From assembly GCA_963692465.1 (NCBI GenBank), contig OY829943.1:1240001-1304000 (forward strand): 64,000 nucleotides of DNA, in the 5' to 3' direction. The notes beneath the pieces are model-generated. The model saw nothing but the letters and a program-made list of their open reading frames with translations. It was not told the origin of the DNA and made no database searches. Positions 34,955 to 44,571 of this stretch are shown one piece after another; position 1 is the first letter of the stretch, and each line of letters begins with the position of its first letter. The DNA is from JAUZOB01 sp963692465. Lineage in GTDB: Bacteria; Bacteroidota; Bacteroidia; Bacteroidales; Prolixibacteraceae. Both the position numbers and the translations under genes were made by a program.

Positions 34955-36871
34955 CTATTTTACTTCTTCAAAGTCGACATCGGTAACTTCTCCGTCGCCC
35001 TTTTGCTTTGCATTACCGGCATTAGCATCAGGCTGAGCTTGTTGTTCCGGTCCACTCTGTTGTTGCTGACTGCCTGCATTGTACATTTCCTGAGAAGCAG
35101 CCTGAAAAACTGAATTCAGTTCAGCACTTGCAGCATCAATAGCTTCAACATCCTGTTTAGCGTGAGCTTCCTTCAGTTTCGTTAATGCAGCTTCAATAGG
35201 TGCTTTTTTATCAGCAGGGATTTTATCTCCAAATTCTTTCAGCTGTTTTTCTGTCTGGAAAATCAGACTATCAGCAGCATTCAGTTTATCAACTTTTTCA
35301 CGAGCTTGTTTATCAGAATCAGCAAAAGCCGATGCTTCTTCTTTCATTTTCTTGATTTCTTCATCACTCAGTCCGGTCGATGCTTCAATACGGATTGACT
35401 GTGTTTTCCCGGTTGCTTTATCACGGGCAGAAACATGAAGAATACCATTGGCATCAATATCAAAAGTCACTTCAATCTGAGGAACACCACGAGGTGCCGA
35501 AGGAATACCATCAAGATGGAACCGGCCAATTGTCTTATTCCCTGCTGCCATCGGACGTTCTCCCTGAAGAACATGAATTTCTACAGAAGGCTGATTATCG
35601 GCCGCCGTTGTAAAGGTTTCTGTTTTCTTACTCGGGATAGTTGTGTTCGACTCAATTAAACGGGTCATAACACCACCCATTGTCTCAATACCTAAAGAAA
35701 GAGGCGTTACATCAAGCAGAAGAACATCTTTTACTTCGCCGGTCAGTACACCTCCTTGAATGGAAGCACCAACAGCAACAACTTCATCCGGATTAACTCC
35801 TTTAGAAGGAACTTTACCAAAGATTTCTTCAACCTTCTTCTGAACAGCAGGAGTTCGTGTAGAACCACCAACAAGGATTACTTCATCAACATCGGCAGCT
35901 GTAATTCCGGCATTCTTCAACGCACGCATACACGGTTCAACGGTAGCCTGTATCAATGAATCAACCAGTTGTTCAAACTGAGCACGAGTTAATGTTTTAA
36001 CAATATGTTTTGGAATTCCATTAACCGGCATAATGTAAGGCAGGTTAATTTCAGTAGATGTTGCGCTTGACAATTCGATTTTTGCCTTTTCTGCTGCTTC
36101 TTTTAAACGTTGAAGAGCCATTGGATCTTTACGAAGGTCAACTCCTTCTTCCTTTTGGAAGCCATCAGCAAGCCATTCGATTACTGCATGATCAAAATCA
36201 TCTCCACCAAGGTGAGTATTTCCATCCGTCGATTTAACTTCAAAAACACCTTCACCCAGTTCAAGAACAGAGACATCAAAAGTTCCACCACCAAGGTCAA
36301 AGACGGCAACCTTCATATCTTTATTCTTCTTGTCAACACCATAAGCCAAGGCTGCAGCAGTAGGTTCATTAATAATACGACGAACCTTAAGTCCTGCGAT
36401 CTCACCGGCTTCTTTAGTTGCCTGACGCTGTGCATCGTTAAAATAAGCCGGAACGGTAATGACCGCTTCCGTGACTTCCTGTCCCAGATAATCTTCTGCT
36501 GTTTTCTTCATCTTCTGAAGAATCATTGCAGATATCTCCTGAGGGGAATATTGACGATCATCAATAACGACTCTCGGTGTATTATTATCTCCGCGAACCA
36601 CCTTATAAGATACACGTGCTATCTCTTTAGAAACACGTTCATAAGGTTCGCCCATAAATCTCTTTATTGAGAAAATTGTTTTCTGAGGGTTGGTAATCGC
36701 TTGTCTTTTAGCCGGATCACCTATCTTACGTTCACCGTTATCCGCAAATGCCACAATAGAAGGAGTTGTTCTTTTACCTTCGCTGTTTGGAATAACCACT
36801 GGCTCGTTACCTTCCATAACAGCCACACATGAATTGGTGGTTCCTAAGTCGATTCCTATTATTTTTCCCAT
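34955..36871 (-). CDS. dnaK: Molecular chaperone DnaK (Hsp70)
   Basis: 638 residues, standard length. ATPase domain: IIGIDLGTTNSCVAVMEG, VITVPAYFNDAQRQATKEAG, FDLGGGTFDVSVLELG and ILVGGSTRTPAVQKKV; interdomain linker VLLLDVTPLSLGIETMGG; substrate-binding domain and helical lid, ending in a Q/A-rich tail and the acidic GEVTDVDFEEVK. It stands alone: no dnaJ or grpE is adjacent, which is common in Bacteroidota. A terminator follows. Confidence 0.98.
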   Translation of the reverse strand: MGKIIGIDLGTTNSCVAVMEGNEPVVIPNSEGKRTTPSIVAFADNGERKIGDPAKRQAITNPQKTIFSIKRFMGEPYERVSKEIARVSYKVVRGDNNTPRVVIDDRQYSPQEISAMILQKMKKTAEDYLGQEVTEAVITVPAYFNDAQRQATKEAGEIAGLKVRRIINEPTAAALAYGVDKKNKDMKVAVFDLGGGTFDVSVLELGEGVFEVKSTDGNTHLGGDDFDHAVIEWLADGFQKEEGVDLRKDPMALQRLKEAAEKAKIELSSATSTEINLPYIMPVNGIPKHIVKTLTRAQFEQLVDSLIQATVEPCMRALKNAGITAADVDEVILVGGSTRTPAVQKKVEEIFGKVPSKGVNPDEVVAVGASIQGGVLTGEVKDVLLLDVTPLSLGIETMGGVMTRLIESNTTIPSKKTETFTTAADNQPSVEIHVLQGERPMAAGNKTIGRFHLDGIPSAPRGVPQIEVTFDIDANGILHVSARDKATGKTQSIRIEASTGLSDEEIKKMKEEASAFADSDKQAREKVDKLNAADSLIFQTEKQLKEFGDKIPADKKAPIEAALTKLKEAHAKQDVEAIDAASAELNSVFQAASQEMYNAGSQQQQSGPEQQAQPDANAGNAKQKGDGEVTDVDFEEVK

Positions 36872-37027
36872 CTGTCAAAGTATATTAAAAATGTTATTAA
36901 AATTCTGTTTCGACTTACAATTTACAATCCCCGTGCCATTTCAATGCAGAGGCAATAATGACACGGCTATTTGTAAAATCAGACAGTCTGCTTTATCCTG
37001 TTCGTGACAAAAAGGCAGAAACGGGGA

Positions 37028-37681
37028 TTATTCGAAACAAAAATCTCCGAAATATACATACTGATGATAATCAGGAGTTTTTGTTTCGACAGGATTCCAC
37101 GAAACAAAATGTGGTTCGGACGTGAGATCTCCGCATTTATAAAAATTACCCTTGCTTTCTAATCCTGACAATTCAGGAACAACGTCATGGACAAACAGTT
37201 CATGTGGAATGACAACCGTAAGAGTCCACTCAAAATCTCCGGTCTTTTCTTCAAAAGGTTTGTTTCCAAGACTCGAAAGCCGTTGTATTTTTTCAACCAG
37301 AGAAGGATCAATCTGTTCCCGATCATTCCGGTCCTCTCCATACCCCACATGAGGGGTCCCGATACAACTAAACTCAAAATTATAATAATAGTCGTTCTGA
37401 CGGGGAGAAAAGAAAAATTCAACACAGCTGTCTTTATAAACATCTCCATTAATTTTTGTAGCGCGGGCAAGGATGTTTTTTTCTTTCACATGGAACGTCA
37501 AACAAATATTCCGGTCCAAATAGCCAATACGCACATTAACTTCAGGTTTGTAAGGATAATCAGGCCAGTTGATGGTATCGACAGGAATCGCAGTAGTTTG
37601 CTCTTCCAATAACTTTGCTGCAACTTCAGCAGTAAGAGTCACTCCATCAGCATGGAGTGCTTTAATCTGAATTTTCTTCAT
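37028..37681 (-). CDS. CBM9-like (DOMON-type) carbohydrate-binding family protein
   Basis: 217 residues and no signal peptide. A beta-sandwich pattern of the family 9-like module: IPVDTINWPDYPYKPEVNVR, a LTFHVKEKNILARAT strand pair, CVEFFFSPRQND, YYNFEFSCIG and FEWTLTVVIPHELF. Family members bind sugars or haem, but many, like this one, are single-domain and cytosolic of unknown role. It lies 156 bases beyond dnaK, with its own upstream region. Confidence 0.8.
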   Translation of the reverse strand: MKKIQIKALHADGVTLTAEVAAKLLEEQTTAIPVDTINWPDYPYKPEVNVRIGYLDRNICLTFHVKEKNILARATKINGDVYKDSCVEFFFSPRQNDYYYNFEFSCIGTPHVGYGEDRNDREQIDPSLVEKIQRLSSLGNKPFEEKTGDFEWTLTVVIPHELFVHDVVPELSGLESKGNFYKCGDLTSEPHFVSWNPVETKTPDYHQYVYFGDFCFE

Positions 37682-37886
37682 TCTTTTTGAAAACTAAAAT
37701 TAAAACCGATTGATTAATCTGCGAGAATCATCTTAAATCAATTCCCCTGACAAATTTAGATTAAATGAAGAATCTGCCATAAAACTTCCGAAAAAAATCA
37801 ATACAACAACAAGACCTGTCGCTTTTATAGTGTTTTGTTTCTCAATTTTCTAATTTTGCCTGCTCATTACAAACTAAAAAACTGAA

Positions 37887-38702
37887 ATGTCAGTACAATC
37901 ATCTTTAAAAAAAGTAACGACCCACGTTCTTTCAGAGATGAAACAACGCGGAGAGAAAATTTCAATGCTGACTTCCTATGATTACAGCATGGCAAAACTT
38001 GTCGACGAAGCAGGTATTGACGTAATTTTAGTAGGCGATTCAGCTTCGAACGTTATGGCCGGAAATGACACAACTCTGCCCATTACGCTCGACCAGATGA
38101 TCTACCATGCTCAATCGGTTGTTAAAGGAACCCAACGGGCTTTGGTTGTCGTTGATATGCCTTTCGGCTCCTATCAGGGCAACCCGATTGAAGCATTTAA
38201 TTCAGCAGTCCGAATCATGAAAGAAACCGGAGCTGATGCCGTTAAACTTGAAGGAGGCAGTGAAATCATCGAATCGATTAAGAAAATTTTGTCTGCCGGA
38301 ATTCCTATCTTCGGGCATTTGGGACTTACACCTCAATCTATTAATAAATTCGGGACTTACTCGGTCAGGGCAAAAGAAAAGGCAGAGGCAGATAAATTAA
38401 TCTCCGATGCCAAGCTTCTCGCAGAAACCGGATGTTGCTCAATTGTTCTCGAAAAGATTCCTGCTGATCTAGCCAAAAAAGTAACCGACGCGGTTAATAT
38501 CCCGATTATTGGTATTGGGGCTGGCAGTGGGGTCGACGGACAGGTCCTTGTAATTCATGACATGCTTGGAATAACCGAAGGATTTTCCCCTAAATTTCTC
38601 CGTCGCTATCTCAATCTGGGTGAACAAATTCAAGGAGCCGTTAAAAAATACATTTCCGATGTAAAATCGGTTGACTTCCCAAATGAACAAGAACAATATT
38701 AA
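37887..38702 (+). CDS. panB: 3-methyl-2-oxobutanoate hydroxymethyltransferase
   Basis: First step of pantothenate (coenzyme A) synthesis: ketopantoate formation from alpha-ketoisovalerate and methylene-THF. 271 residues. TIM-barrel signatures: ISMLTSYDYSMAKLVDEAGI, VGDSASNVMAGNDTT (metal Asp), VVDMPFGSYQ, AVKLEGGSEIIESI, GHLGLTPQSINKFG, and IGIGAGSGVDGQVLVIHDML. A TAATTTTG box (37851-37858) lies 28 bases upstream but has no well-spaced TTG. A strong terminator follows. Confidence 0.97.
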   Translation: MSVQSSLKKVTTHVLSEMKQRGEKISMLTSYDYSMAKLVDEAGIDVILVGDSASNVMAGNDTTLPITLDQMIYHAQSVVKGTQRALVVVDMPFGSYQGNPIEAFNSAVRIMKETGADAVKLEGGSEIIESIKKILSAGIPIFGHLGLTPQSINKFGTYSVRAKEKAEADKLISDAKLLAETGCCSIVLEKIPADLAKKVTDAVNIPIIGIGAGSGVDGQVLVIHDMLGITEGFSPKFLRRYLNLGEQIQGAVKKYISDVKSVDFPNEQEQY

Positions 38703-38715
38703 CGATATTCCTTTC

Positions 38716-38774
38716 ACTGATGAGAACCTGAAATCTGTTTTTCAACAAATCACCGGTTCTCATCAGTCTTTTTA
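38716..38774 (+). terminator. Terminator between panB and the RluA-type gene
   Basis: ACTGATGAGAACC pairs perfectly with GGTTCTCATCAGT (13 bp) around a 26-base loop, followed by CTTTTT. Confidence 0.8.
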
Positions 38775-38795
38775 ATCTTAATAAAAACAGGCTTC

Positions 38796-39482
38796 ATGGA
38801 AATCATTTACGAGGACAATCACATTATTGCTGTCAACAAATCCTGTTCTGAAATTGTACAGGGAGACAAAACGGGAGATACACCTTTAAGCGACCTCGTT
38901 AAAAGTTATATCAAAACCAAATACAATAAGCCTGGAAACGTCTTTTTAGGAGTACCCCACCGACTTGACCGACCGACTAGCGGCATTGTTCTTTTCGCAA
39001 GAACAGGAAAGGCTCTTACACGACTCAACGAAATGTTTCGGGAAAAAGGAGAGATTAAAAAAACCTATTGGGCTGTTGTCGATCACAAACCGATGCCCAC
39101 CGAAGCAACCCTTACTCACTATATTGTTAGAAACACCCAGAAGAATAAATCCTTCGCTTACTCTGAGGAAAGACCCGACTCCAAAGAGGCCAGTCTAACC
39201 TATCGACTGATTGCTTCATCCGATCGATATTTTTTGCTTGAAATAGAACTTCATACGGGAAGGCATCATCAAATCAGAGCTCAGCTGGCTACTATCGGCT
39301 GCCATATAAAAGGAGATTTAAAATATGGATCTCCCCGATCAAACCCTGATGGCGGAATTCATCTGCACGCCAGACAAATTGAGTTTATTCATCCGATAAA
39401 AAAAGAAAAAATAACCATTACAGCCCGTCCTCCCCATGAGCCCCTATGGGATGCGTTCCTTAGTCAGCTCAACAGTCTATAA
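38796..39482 (+). CDS. RluA-family RNA pseudouridine synthase
   Basis: 228 residues without an S4 domain. Catalytic block VPHRLDRPTSGIVLFART has the RLDR sequence with the catalytic Asp, and the C-terminal HTGRHHQIRAQLATIGCHI and LHARQIEFIHP motifs are those of RluA/RluC/RluD. The target uridine (rRNA or tRNA) cannot be assigned. The last six bases overlap the convergent cytidine deaminase gene. Confidence 0.93.
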   Translation: MEIIYEDNHIIAVNKSCSEIVQGDKTGDTPLSDLVKSYIKTKYNKPGNVFLGVPHRLDRPTSGIVLFARTGKALTRLNEMFREKGEIKKTYWAVVDHKPMPTEATLTHYIVRNTQKNKSFAYSEERPDSKEASLTYRLIASSDRYFLLEIELHTGRHHQIRAQLATIGCHIKGDLKYGSPRSNPDGGIHLHARQIEFIHPIKKEKITITARPPHEPLWDAFLSQLNSL

Positions 39483-39956
39483 AAATCCAGGATCAAAACC
39501 CAGCGGGAGTAGAACCCTGACTGAATCTATAATTTCCGTTTTGTTCTTTCCTGACATAATCACTCGGATGGGACGATGATAGCGGACTTCTGTTTCCAAT
39601 AAGACCTGAGCGCAAGAGCCACAAGGCCTTACTGGCTGGGCAGTCTGTTCCTCCCCATCAAAAGCCACAATTGCAATGGCTTTTACCGATTGATTAGGGT
39701 AGTGAGCATTCGCATAAAATAAGGCAATCCGTTCGGCACATAATCCAGAAGGATAAGCTGAATTTTCCTGATTATTTCCAGTTACAACAATTCCATCTTG
39801 CAGCAAGACAGCTGCACCAACATGGAAACCGGAATACGGAGCATAGGATTGAACGGCCGCGGTTTTAGCCTCTTCAATTAACGAGGCATCCGATTGATCA
39901 ATATCTTCTTCCGCCTCATATTCCCTTACTTCAAGTCTAATCTCCTTTGTCTTCAT
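39477..39956 (-). CDS. cdd: Cytidine deaminase
   Basis: 159 residues from the ATG at 39956; the open frame extends 25 codons upstream (to 40031), but homologues start with MKxKE and have about 160 residues. Zinc and catalytic motif CAERIAL with the second pair PCGSCAQVLLE; SYAPYSGFHVGAAVLLQDG and TGNNQENSAYPSGL complete the tetrameric CDA fold. It salvages cytidine and deoxycytidine to uridine. Its stop overlaps the RluA-type gene by six bases. Confidence 0.94.
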   Translation of the reverse strand: MKTKEIRLEVREYEAEEDIDQSDASLIEEAKTAAVQSYAPYSGFHVGAAVLLQDGIVVTGNNQENSAYPSGLCAERIALFYANAHYPNQSVKAIAIVAFDGEEQTAQPVRPCGSCAQVLLETEVRYHRPIRVIMSGKNKTEIIDSVRVLLPLGFDPGFL

Positions 39957-40099
39957 TCGATTTGACAATTTGATTCTAATCAAATATACAACATTCACTA
40001 ACATCTTGCATAAATCATCTTTTATATTCATTCCTTCAGTTTGCCAGCGTTCAATTCAAAAAGAATTTTTATTTTTGGCTTAAAATCCAATACGTTATC

Positions 40100-41083
40100 A
40101 TGGTCCGTCATAAAATCATTTTATCAATTCTATTTCTGTTTTTATTCCTTAACTCTTTTACACAACCCCGATATAACAGAGACCAATACATCGGCAGGTA
40201 TAAAGACTTGGCGTTAAAAGAGATGAAAGAATTCGGCATTCCTGCCAGTATCACACTTGCCCAAGGATGTCTGGAATCGGAAAATGGAAACAGCACACTA
40301 GCTCGTCAGGGAAATAACCATTTTGGCATTAAATGCAAAGGCTCCTGGATTGGCCCCTCTGTTTTTTTTGATGATGATGAAAAGAACGAATGTTTTAGAA
40401 GCTACAAATCGGCAGAAGATTCCTATATCGACCATTCCAACTTTTTAATCAGCAACAGAAGATACAGCGGCCTCTTTTCCCTCAAAAAAACAGATTATAT
40501 TGGATGGGCTAACGGATTAAAATCGGCAGGCTATGCTACCGACCCTTGTTACGCATCAAGACTGATTAAAATTATTGAAGACTTTCACCTTGATCTTCTG
40601 GACCGATACGGTAGTTTTAAAGAGGATCTATCGGCAGACATAAAACCCAACCGGACAGAATCACGAATTCGCAACTTATCTATAAAATTACATCGCGCGA
40701 TAAGACTTCATAACGGACTACAAACAGTTATGGTCGAACCAAATGAAACGTTTGTCCAGATTGCCCAGTCAGTCGATATTAAAGAATGGGAAATCCTCCG
40801 ATATAATGATTACAGCGGCGGTCAGCCCAGATCGTATGAAGTTCTTTATATTGAACCCAAAAGAGGCCGAGCAGAAGCTGGTAACGAATACTACATTGCC
40901 AGAGCAGGAGATTCGATGCACTTTATCTCTCAACTTTACGGAATTCGACTGAAGAGCCTTTTAAGAAAGAACAGGATGGATGCAAGCCAGAAACCGGCTC
41001 CCGGACAAAAAATCTATTTAAGAACAAAGATCAGTAAATCTGAAGCAGTACAAAGGAATATCCCAACACAGAATCGTCAGTAG
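40100..41083 (+). CDS. Exported glucosaminidase (FlgJ/LytG-like) with LysM domains
   Basis: 327 residues: signal peptide (about 1-20), a GH73-type N-acetylglucosaminidase domain (about 25-175; GIPASITLAQGCLESENGNS with catalytic Glu, NNHFGIKCKG, FRSYKSAEDSYIDHSNFL, YATDPCYASRLIKIIE), then a spacer and LysM-like segments (about 213-245 and 265-312; YIARAGDSMHFISQLYGI, PGQKIYL). It likely cleaves peptidoglycan glycan strands during growth or division. TATTTTTG (40070-40077), a promoter -7 match, lies 22 bases upstream. Confidence 0.92.
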   Translation: MVRHKIILSILFLFLFLNSFTQPRYNRDQYIGRYKDLALKEMKEFGIPASITLAQGCLESENGNSTLARQGNNHFGIKCKGSWIGPSVFFDDDEKNECFRSYKSAEDSYIDHSNFLISNRRYSGLFSLKKTDYIGWANGLKSAGYATDPCYASRLIKIIEDFHLDLLDRYGSFKEDLSADIKPNRTESRIRNLSIKLHRAIRLHNGLQTVMVEPNETFVQIAQSVDIKEWEILRYNDYSGGQPRSYEVLYIEPKRGRAEAGNEYYIARAGDSMHFISQLYGIRLKSLLRKNRMDASQKPAPGQKIYLRTKISKSEAVQRNIPTQNRQ

Positions 41084-41111
41084 TAGAAAAGCTTAGACTA
41101 AAACAACAGAA

Positions 41112-42410
41112 GTGAACAAACAGATTTTAAGGCTTGCTGTTCCCAATATCATCTCAAATATAACCATTCCTCTCCTTAATCTTATAGACTTAGCTTTAAT
41201 GGGTCACTGGGGAGGCATTCAATATATCGGAGCCGTATCTGTTGGTGGAACAATTTTCAACTTGCTCTTCTGGGCCTTTTCTTTTTTACGAATGGGAACG
41301 AGTGGATTCACAGCACAAGCCTATGGACAACGGGATAAAAAAGAACAGGCGTTACTCTTTTTCCGGGCATTTATGACTAGTTTAATTGCCGGCTGCATTC
41401 TTATAATTCTTCAATATCCGCTGGAGATACTCGGCTTTAATCTTATTCACAGTAGTGCAAACGTTCAATCCTTAACCTCCGAATATTTCCGAATACGAAT
41501 ATGGTCGGCTCCTGCAGCTATCGCTATTTTTGCCTTCACCGGGTGGTTTATCGGAATGCAAAACGCAACATTTCCCATGATAACTGCAATTGCCATCAAC
41601 ATCATCAATATCAGTCTAAATTTATTCTTTGTATTTGGCCTCAAAATGCGCGTAGAAGGAATCGCACTGGGTGAAACAATTTCTCAATATGCCGGGTTAA
41701 TCATCTCCCTGATATTTATTGCCGTCCGATATTCCTGGATTAATAAGTATTTTCAGTTCACAGAGATCTTTAATCTTCCCAAACTAAAAGTTTTCTTCAA
41801 GGTAAACACCGACATTCTCATCCGAACGTTTTGCATCATAGCCGTATTTACTCTTTTCACATCGAAATCTGCAGGAATAAATGACACAACACTTGCATCA
41901 AACACTTTGCTTCTGCAATTTCTGCTGTTCTTCTCGTTCTTTATTGACGGATTCGCCTATGCAGGAGAAGCTCTTACCGGTAAATACATTGGAAGGAAAG
42001 ACTCTCAAAACGTAAAAAAAACCATAAAACTTCTTTTTAACTGGGGTTTTGTTCTGGCACTTCTTTTCAGTATTGGTTACTTTTTCTTTTCTGAAAAGAT
42101 TTTGATGGGACTCTCCGCCTCAAATAAGATCGTAACAGAAGCCCGCCCGTTTCTCCCATGGGTAATCATTTTACCTTTGATAAGTTTCACCTCATACATT
42201 TGGGACGGAATATATGTGGGGGCAACGGCATCAAAAGGTATGCGAAATGCATTGCTGATTTCAACCTTCGGATTATTCCTCCCAGCATATTTGTTCCTCT
42301 TCCCGTTTTTAGGAAATCACGCAATTTGGCTATCTATGACTTTATTTATGTTTGGCCGCGGATTGCTTCAGACGTTAATGGCAAAGAAGCAGATAAAAAT
42401 CGGAGACTAA
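41112..42410 (+). CDS. MATE-family efflux transporter (DinF-like)
   Basis: 432 residues with about 12 membrane segments in two repeats. Typical blocks: ILRLAVPNIISNITIPLLNL, DLALMGHWGGIQYIGAVSVG, FLRMGTSGFTAQAYGQRD (family PxxxG-like loop) and FFIDGFAYAGEALTGKYIG in the second half. Na+- or H+-driven export of drugs or metabolites. The start codon is GTG. It begins 28 bases after the glucosaminidase gene and stops immediately before the stop of a small convergent gene. Confidence 0.92.
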   Translation: MNKQILRLAVPNIISNITIPLLNLIDLALMGHWGGIQYIGAVSVGGTIFNLLFWAFSFLRMGTSGFTAQAYGQRDKKEQALLFFRAFMTSLIAGCILIILQYPLEILGFNLIHSSANVQSLTSEYFRIRIWSAPAAIAIFAFTGWFIGMQNATFPMITAIAINIINISLNLFFVFGLKMRVEGIALGETISQYAGLIISLIFIAVRYSWINKYFQFTEIFNLPKLKVFFKVNTDILIRTFCIIAVFTLFTSKSAGINDTTLASNTLLLQFLLFFSFFIDGFAYAGEALTGKYIGRKDSQNVKKTIKLLFNWGFVLALLFSIGYFFFSEKILMGLSASNKIVTEARPFLPWVIILPLISFTSYIWDGIYVGATASKGMRNALLISTFGLFLPAYLFLFPFLGNHAIWLSMTLFMFGRGLLQTLMAKKQIKIGD

Positions 42411-42575
42411 TTAGTCCTCCTGATATCTTCCTGGTCTAACTTCTTCTTTTTTCTTTCCATGAAACTTAATACCTAGCAAGGTATAATCATTAATCACTTG
42501 AACTACATGCCACGATCCATCAAGTGAATTCGTGTAGGTAATGACTTTTTCTTCTTTAGAAAATAACTGATCCAT
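42411..42575 (-). CDS. Small hypothetical protein, 54 residues
   Basis: From ATG at 42575 it encodes a 54-residue soluble protein beginning MDQLFSKEEKVITY, with an apparently beta-rich middle (DGSWHVVQVINDYTLLGIKF) and a basic tail. A TTG-type extension to 42617 is possible. Its stop abuts the MATE stop exactly and the composition looks coding. No family recognised; no ribosome-binding site. Confidence 0.55.
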   Translation of the reverse strand: MDQLFSKEEKVITYTNSLDGSWHVVQVINDYTLLGIKFHGKKKEEVRPGRYQED

Positions 42576-42696
42576 TATTCGTAATATTTTGATTGTTGTA
42601 CCTAGATGAATAGCCACTTCCTTCTATTACATACAACACCGAACTACAAATGTAGGCATTTTTTTATAGTCTGGTTTATTCACAATAAACAATTTA

Positions 42697-44367
42697 TCAA
42701 TAAATGAAACTACTACCTCCAAGAAATTCCCGCAAGAGAGAGGTTGGAGGAATCTCCCCATCTTCTATTGGTCTGAAATACGACAAAAAATCAAGCAACC
42801 GGACTGCTTCTGTATATTCTTTCTGATTTTCAGGAATTGTCTTCAATAATGGTTCTACATACTTTTTCAATACGCCCAATTCATAAATCTGAGAAGAATT
42901 AAACATCACATCCGCATTTTCCTGATACGGGAAAATATTTTTCTCTTCCCCCCGACGAACACTTGGCCACCGTCGCATCGTATCAGTGCAAGAATAATTA
43001 CGATACTTATTATCTCTTATTATTCGACGAATCAATCGGTTGTCTGTTGTAGAAATATGATTTTGCGAATCTATTGATATTTGAGTTAATGCTGAAATAA
43101 AAATTTTAAAGGTATTCGCTGCTTCTATCTGGGGAATTAAGCTAGGATTAAGAGCATGAATTCCCTCAACAATCAGAATTCCATTCTTCTCCAGGCACAA
43201 AGTACTCCCATTAAAATATCGGGTACCTGCCTTAAAGTCGAACTTTGGCAGTCGGACCTCTTTTCGATTAATCAAATCAATTAAGGTTTGATTAAAAAAA
43301 TCAACATCAATCGCCTCTAAAGCCTCAAAATCATATTGTCCAAGAATATCTTTGGGTGTTTTATCCCGATCTACAAAATAATCATCAAGAGAGATTAACC
43401 GGGGCTTTAATCCACTTACAGCAAGTTGAACTGCCAGTCGTTTACTAAAAGTTGTTTTCCCTGATGACGAAGGTCCGGCTATTAATACAACCTTAATTTT
43501 GTCTCTTTGCTCAAAGATTTTATTAGCAATCTCAACGATCTTCCGTTCGTGCAATGCCTCTGATATTTTTATCACTTCACCAGACCGGTTTTTTTGAGTA
43601 AATTCATTTAAACTAGCAACAACCGACACTCCAATAATCTCCGCCCAATCTTTATGTTCCTGAAAGATCTCAAACAACTTACTCTGATTATCAAACTCCA
43701 TCAAAGAATCAATTCGTTCCGGGTCAGGTATCCGCAGCAAAAGTCCATGGAAATATCGTTCTATGCCAAAAAGTCCCAGGTAGCCGGTTGATGGCAATAA
43801 TTGTCCGTAAAAGAAATTAGCTTTCCCATCAAGAAAATAGACATACGAATAAATCTTCCCCTGATCTAAAAACAATTTTGCTTTATCGTCAAGCCCCTCT
43901 TTATCAAACAATTCAATAACTTTCTCTGTCGGCAACCCCTGTCTCACAAAAGGCAGATCTTTTTGAATAAGCCTCTTCATTGCCTGACTTAGAGCAAGAA
44001 CCTCCTCATGCGTAATATTCCGGTCAAGATTCTCCAGTTCGCAATAAAACCCTCTCGAAATACCATGCTCTACTTTTAGTTTTGCATTGGGGAACACTTC
44101 ACAAACAGCATTATAAAGGACAAAGAGTAGTGAACGAACATAAATTCGTCTTCCATCTTCATGTTTATAATCAATAAACTGAATGCTTTTAGGTTTTACA
44201 ATCTGATAGGTTAATTCTTTAACCCGGTTATTGACCAATGCGCCACAAATTGGAAGATCTAGCGTAATATTTAAATCCTCGACAATTTCCAGCAAACTTG
44301 TTCCTAACGGATACAACTTAGAACAATTATTGTTCTCACAATAAATTTCAACACTTCTCATAAACAT
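42697..44367 (-). CDS. Nucleoside kinase (TGS-like N-terminus plus uridine kinase domain)
   Basis: 556 residues. The N-terminus resembles the TGS and SAD/second-additional domains of threonyl-tRNA synthetase (LYPLGTSLLEIVEDLN; GISRGFYCELENLDRNITHE). The C-terminal half is a phosphoribulokinase/uridine kinase P-loop domain (VVLIAGPSSSGKTTFSKRLAVQL, LISLDDYFVDRDKTP, GILIVEGIHALNPSL, RLIRRIIRDNKYRN). This fusion is widespread in Bacteroidota and Firmicutes and annotated as nucleoside kinase; the nucleoside is not known. ATG at 44367 or two codons later. Confidence 0.92.
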   Translation of the reverse strand: MFMRSVEIYCENNNCSKLYPLGTSLLEIVEDLNITLDLPICGALVNNRVKELTYQIVKPKSIQFIDYKHEDGRRIYVRSLLFVLYNAVCEVFPNAKLKVEHGISRGFYCELENLDRNITHEEVLALSQAMKRLIQKDLPFVRQGLPTEKVIELFDKEGLDDKAKLFLDQGKIYSYVYFLDGKANFFYGQLLPSTGYLGLFGIERYFHGLLLRIPDPERIDSLMEFDNQSKLFEIFQEHKDWAEIIGVSVVASLNEFTQKNRSGEVIKISEALHERKIVEIANKIFEQRDKIKVVLIAGPSSSGKTTFSKRLAVQLAVSGLKPRLISLDDYFVDRDKTPKDILGQYDFEALEAIDVDFFNQTLIDLINRKEVRLPKFDFKAGTRYFNGSTLCLEKNGILIVEGIHALNPSLIPQIEAANTFKIFISALTQISIDSQNHISTTDNRLIRRIIRDNKYRNYSCTDTMRRWPSVRRGEEKNIFPYQENADVMFNSSQIYELGVLKKYVEPLLKTIPENQKEYTEAVRLLDFLSYFRPIEDGEIPPTSLLREFLGGSSFIY

Positions 44368-44571
44368 TTCATTATGAACCTGACATTCACAAATTTAATG
44401 CCGGAATCGGGAAAGCACCCAAATTACAGAATATATTTTTAAGTCCTAAAGACCAATCGGTTCTGTTATGAAAAATTTTTCTATCCCAAAGCATGAGAAA
44501 AATCATACTGGTTTGTCATTGTTTTAGAGCCTGAAGTATTGTTCCTTCGCGGCTAAAATAAGGACAAAGAG

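Noticed and set aside
36110..36670. 186-codon plus-strand frame opposite dnaK
   Set aside because: Antisense to conserved dnaK; long shadow frames opposite dnaK are a known artefact.
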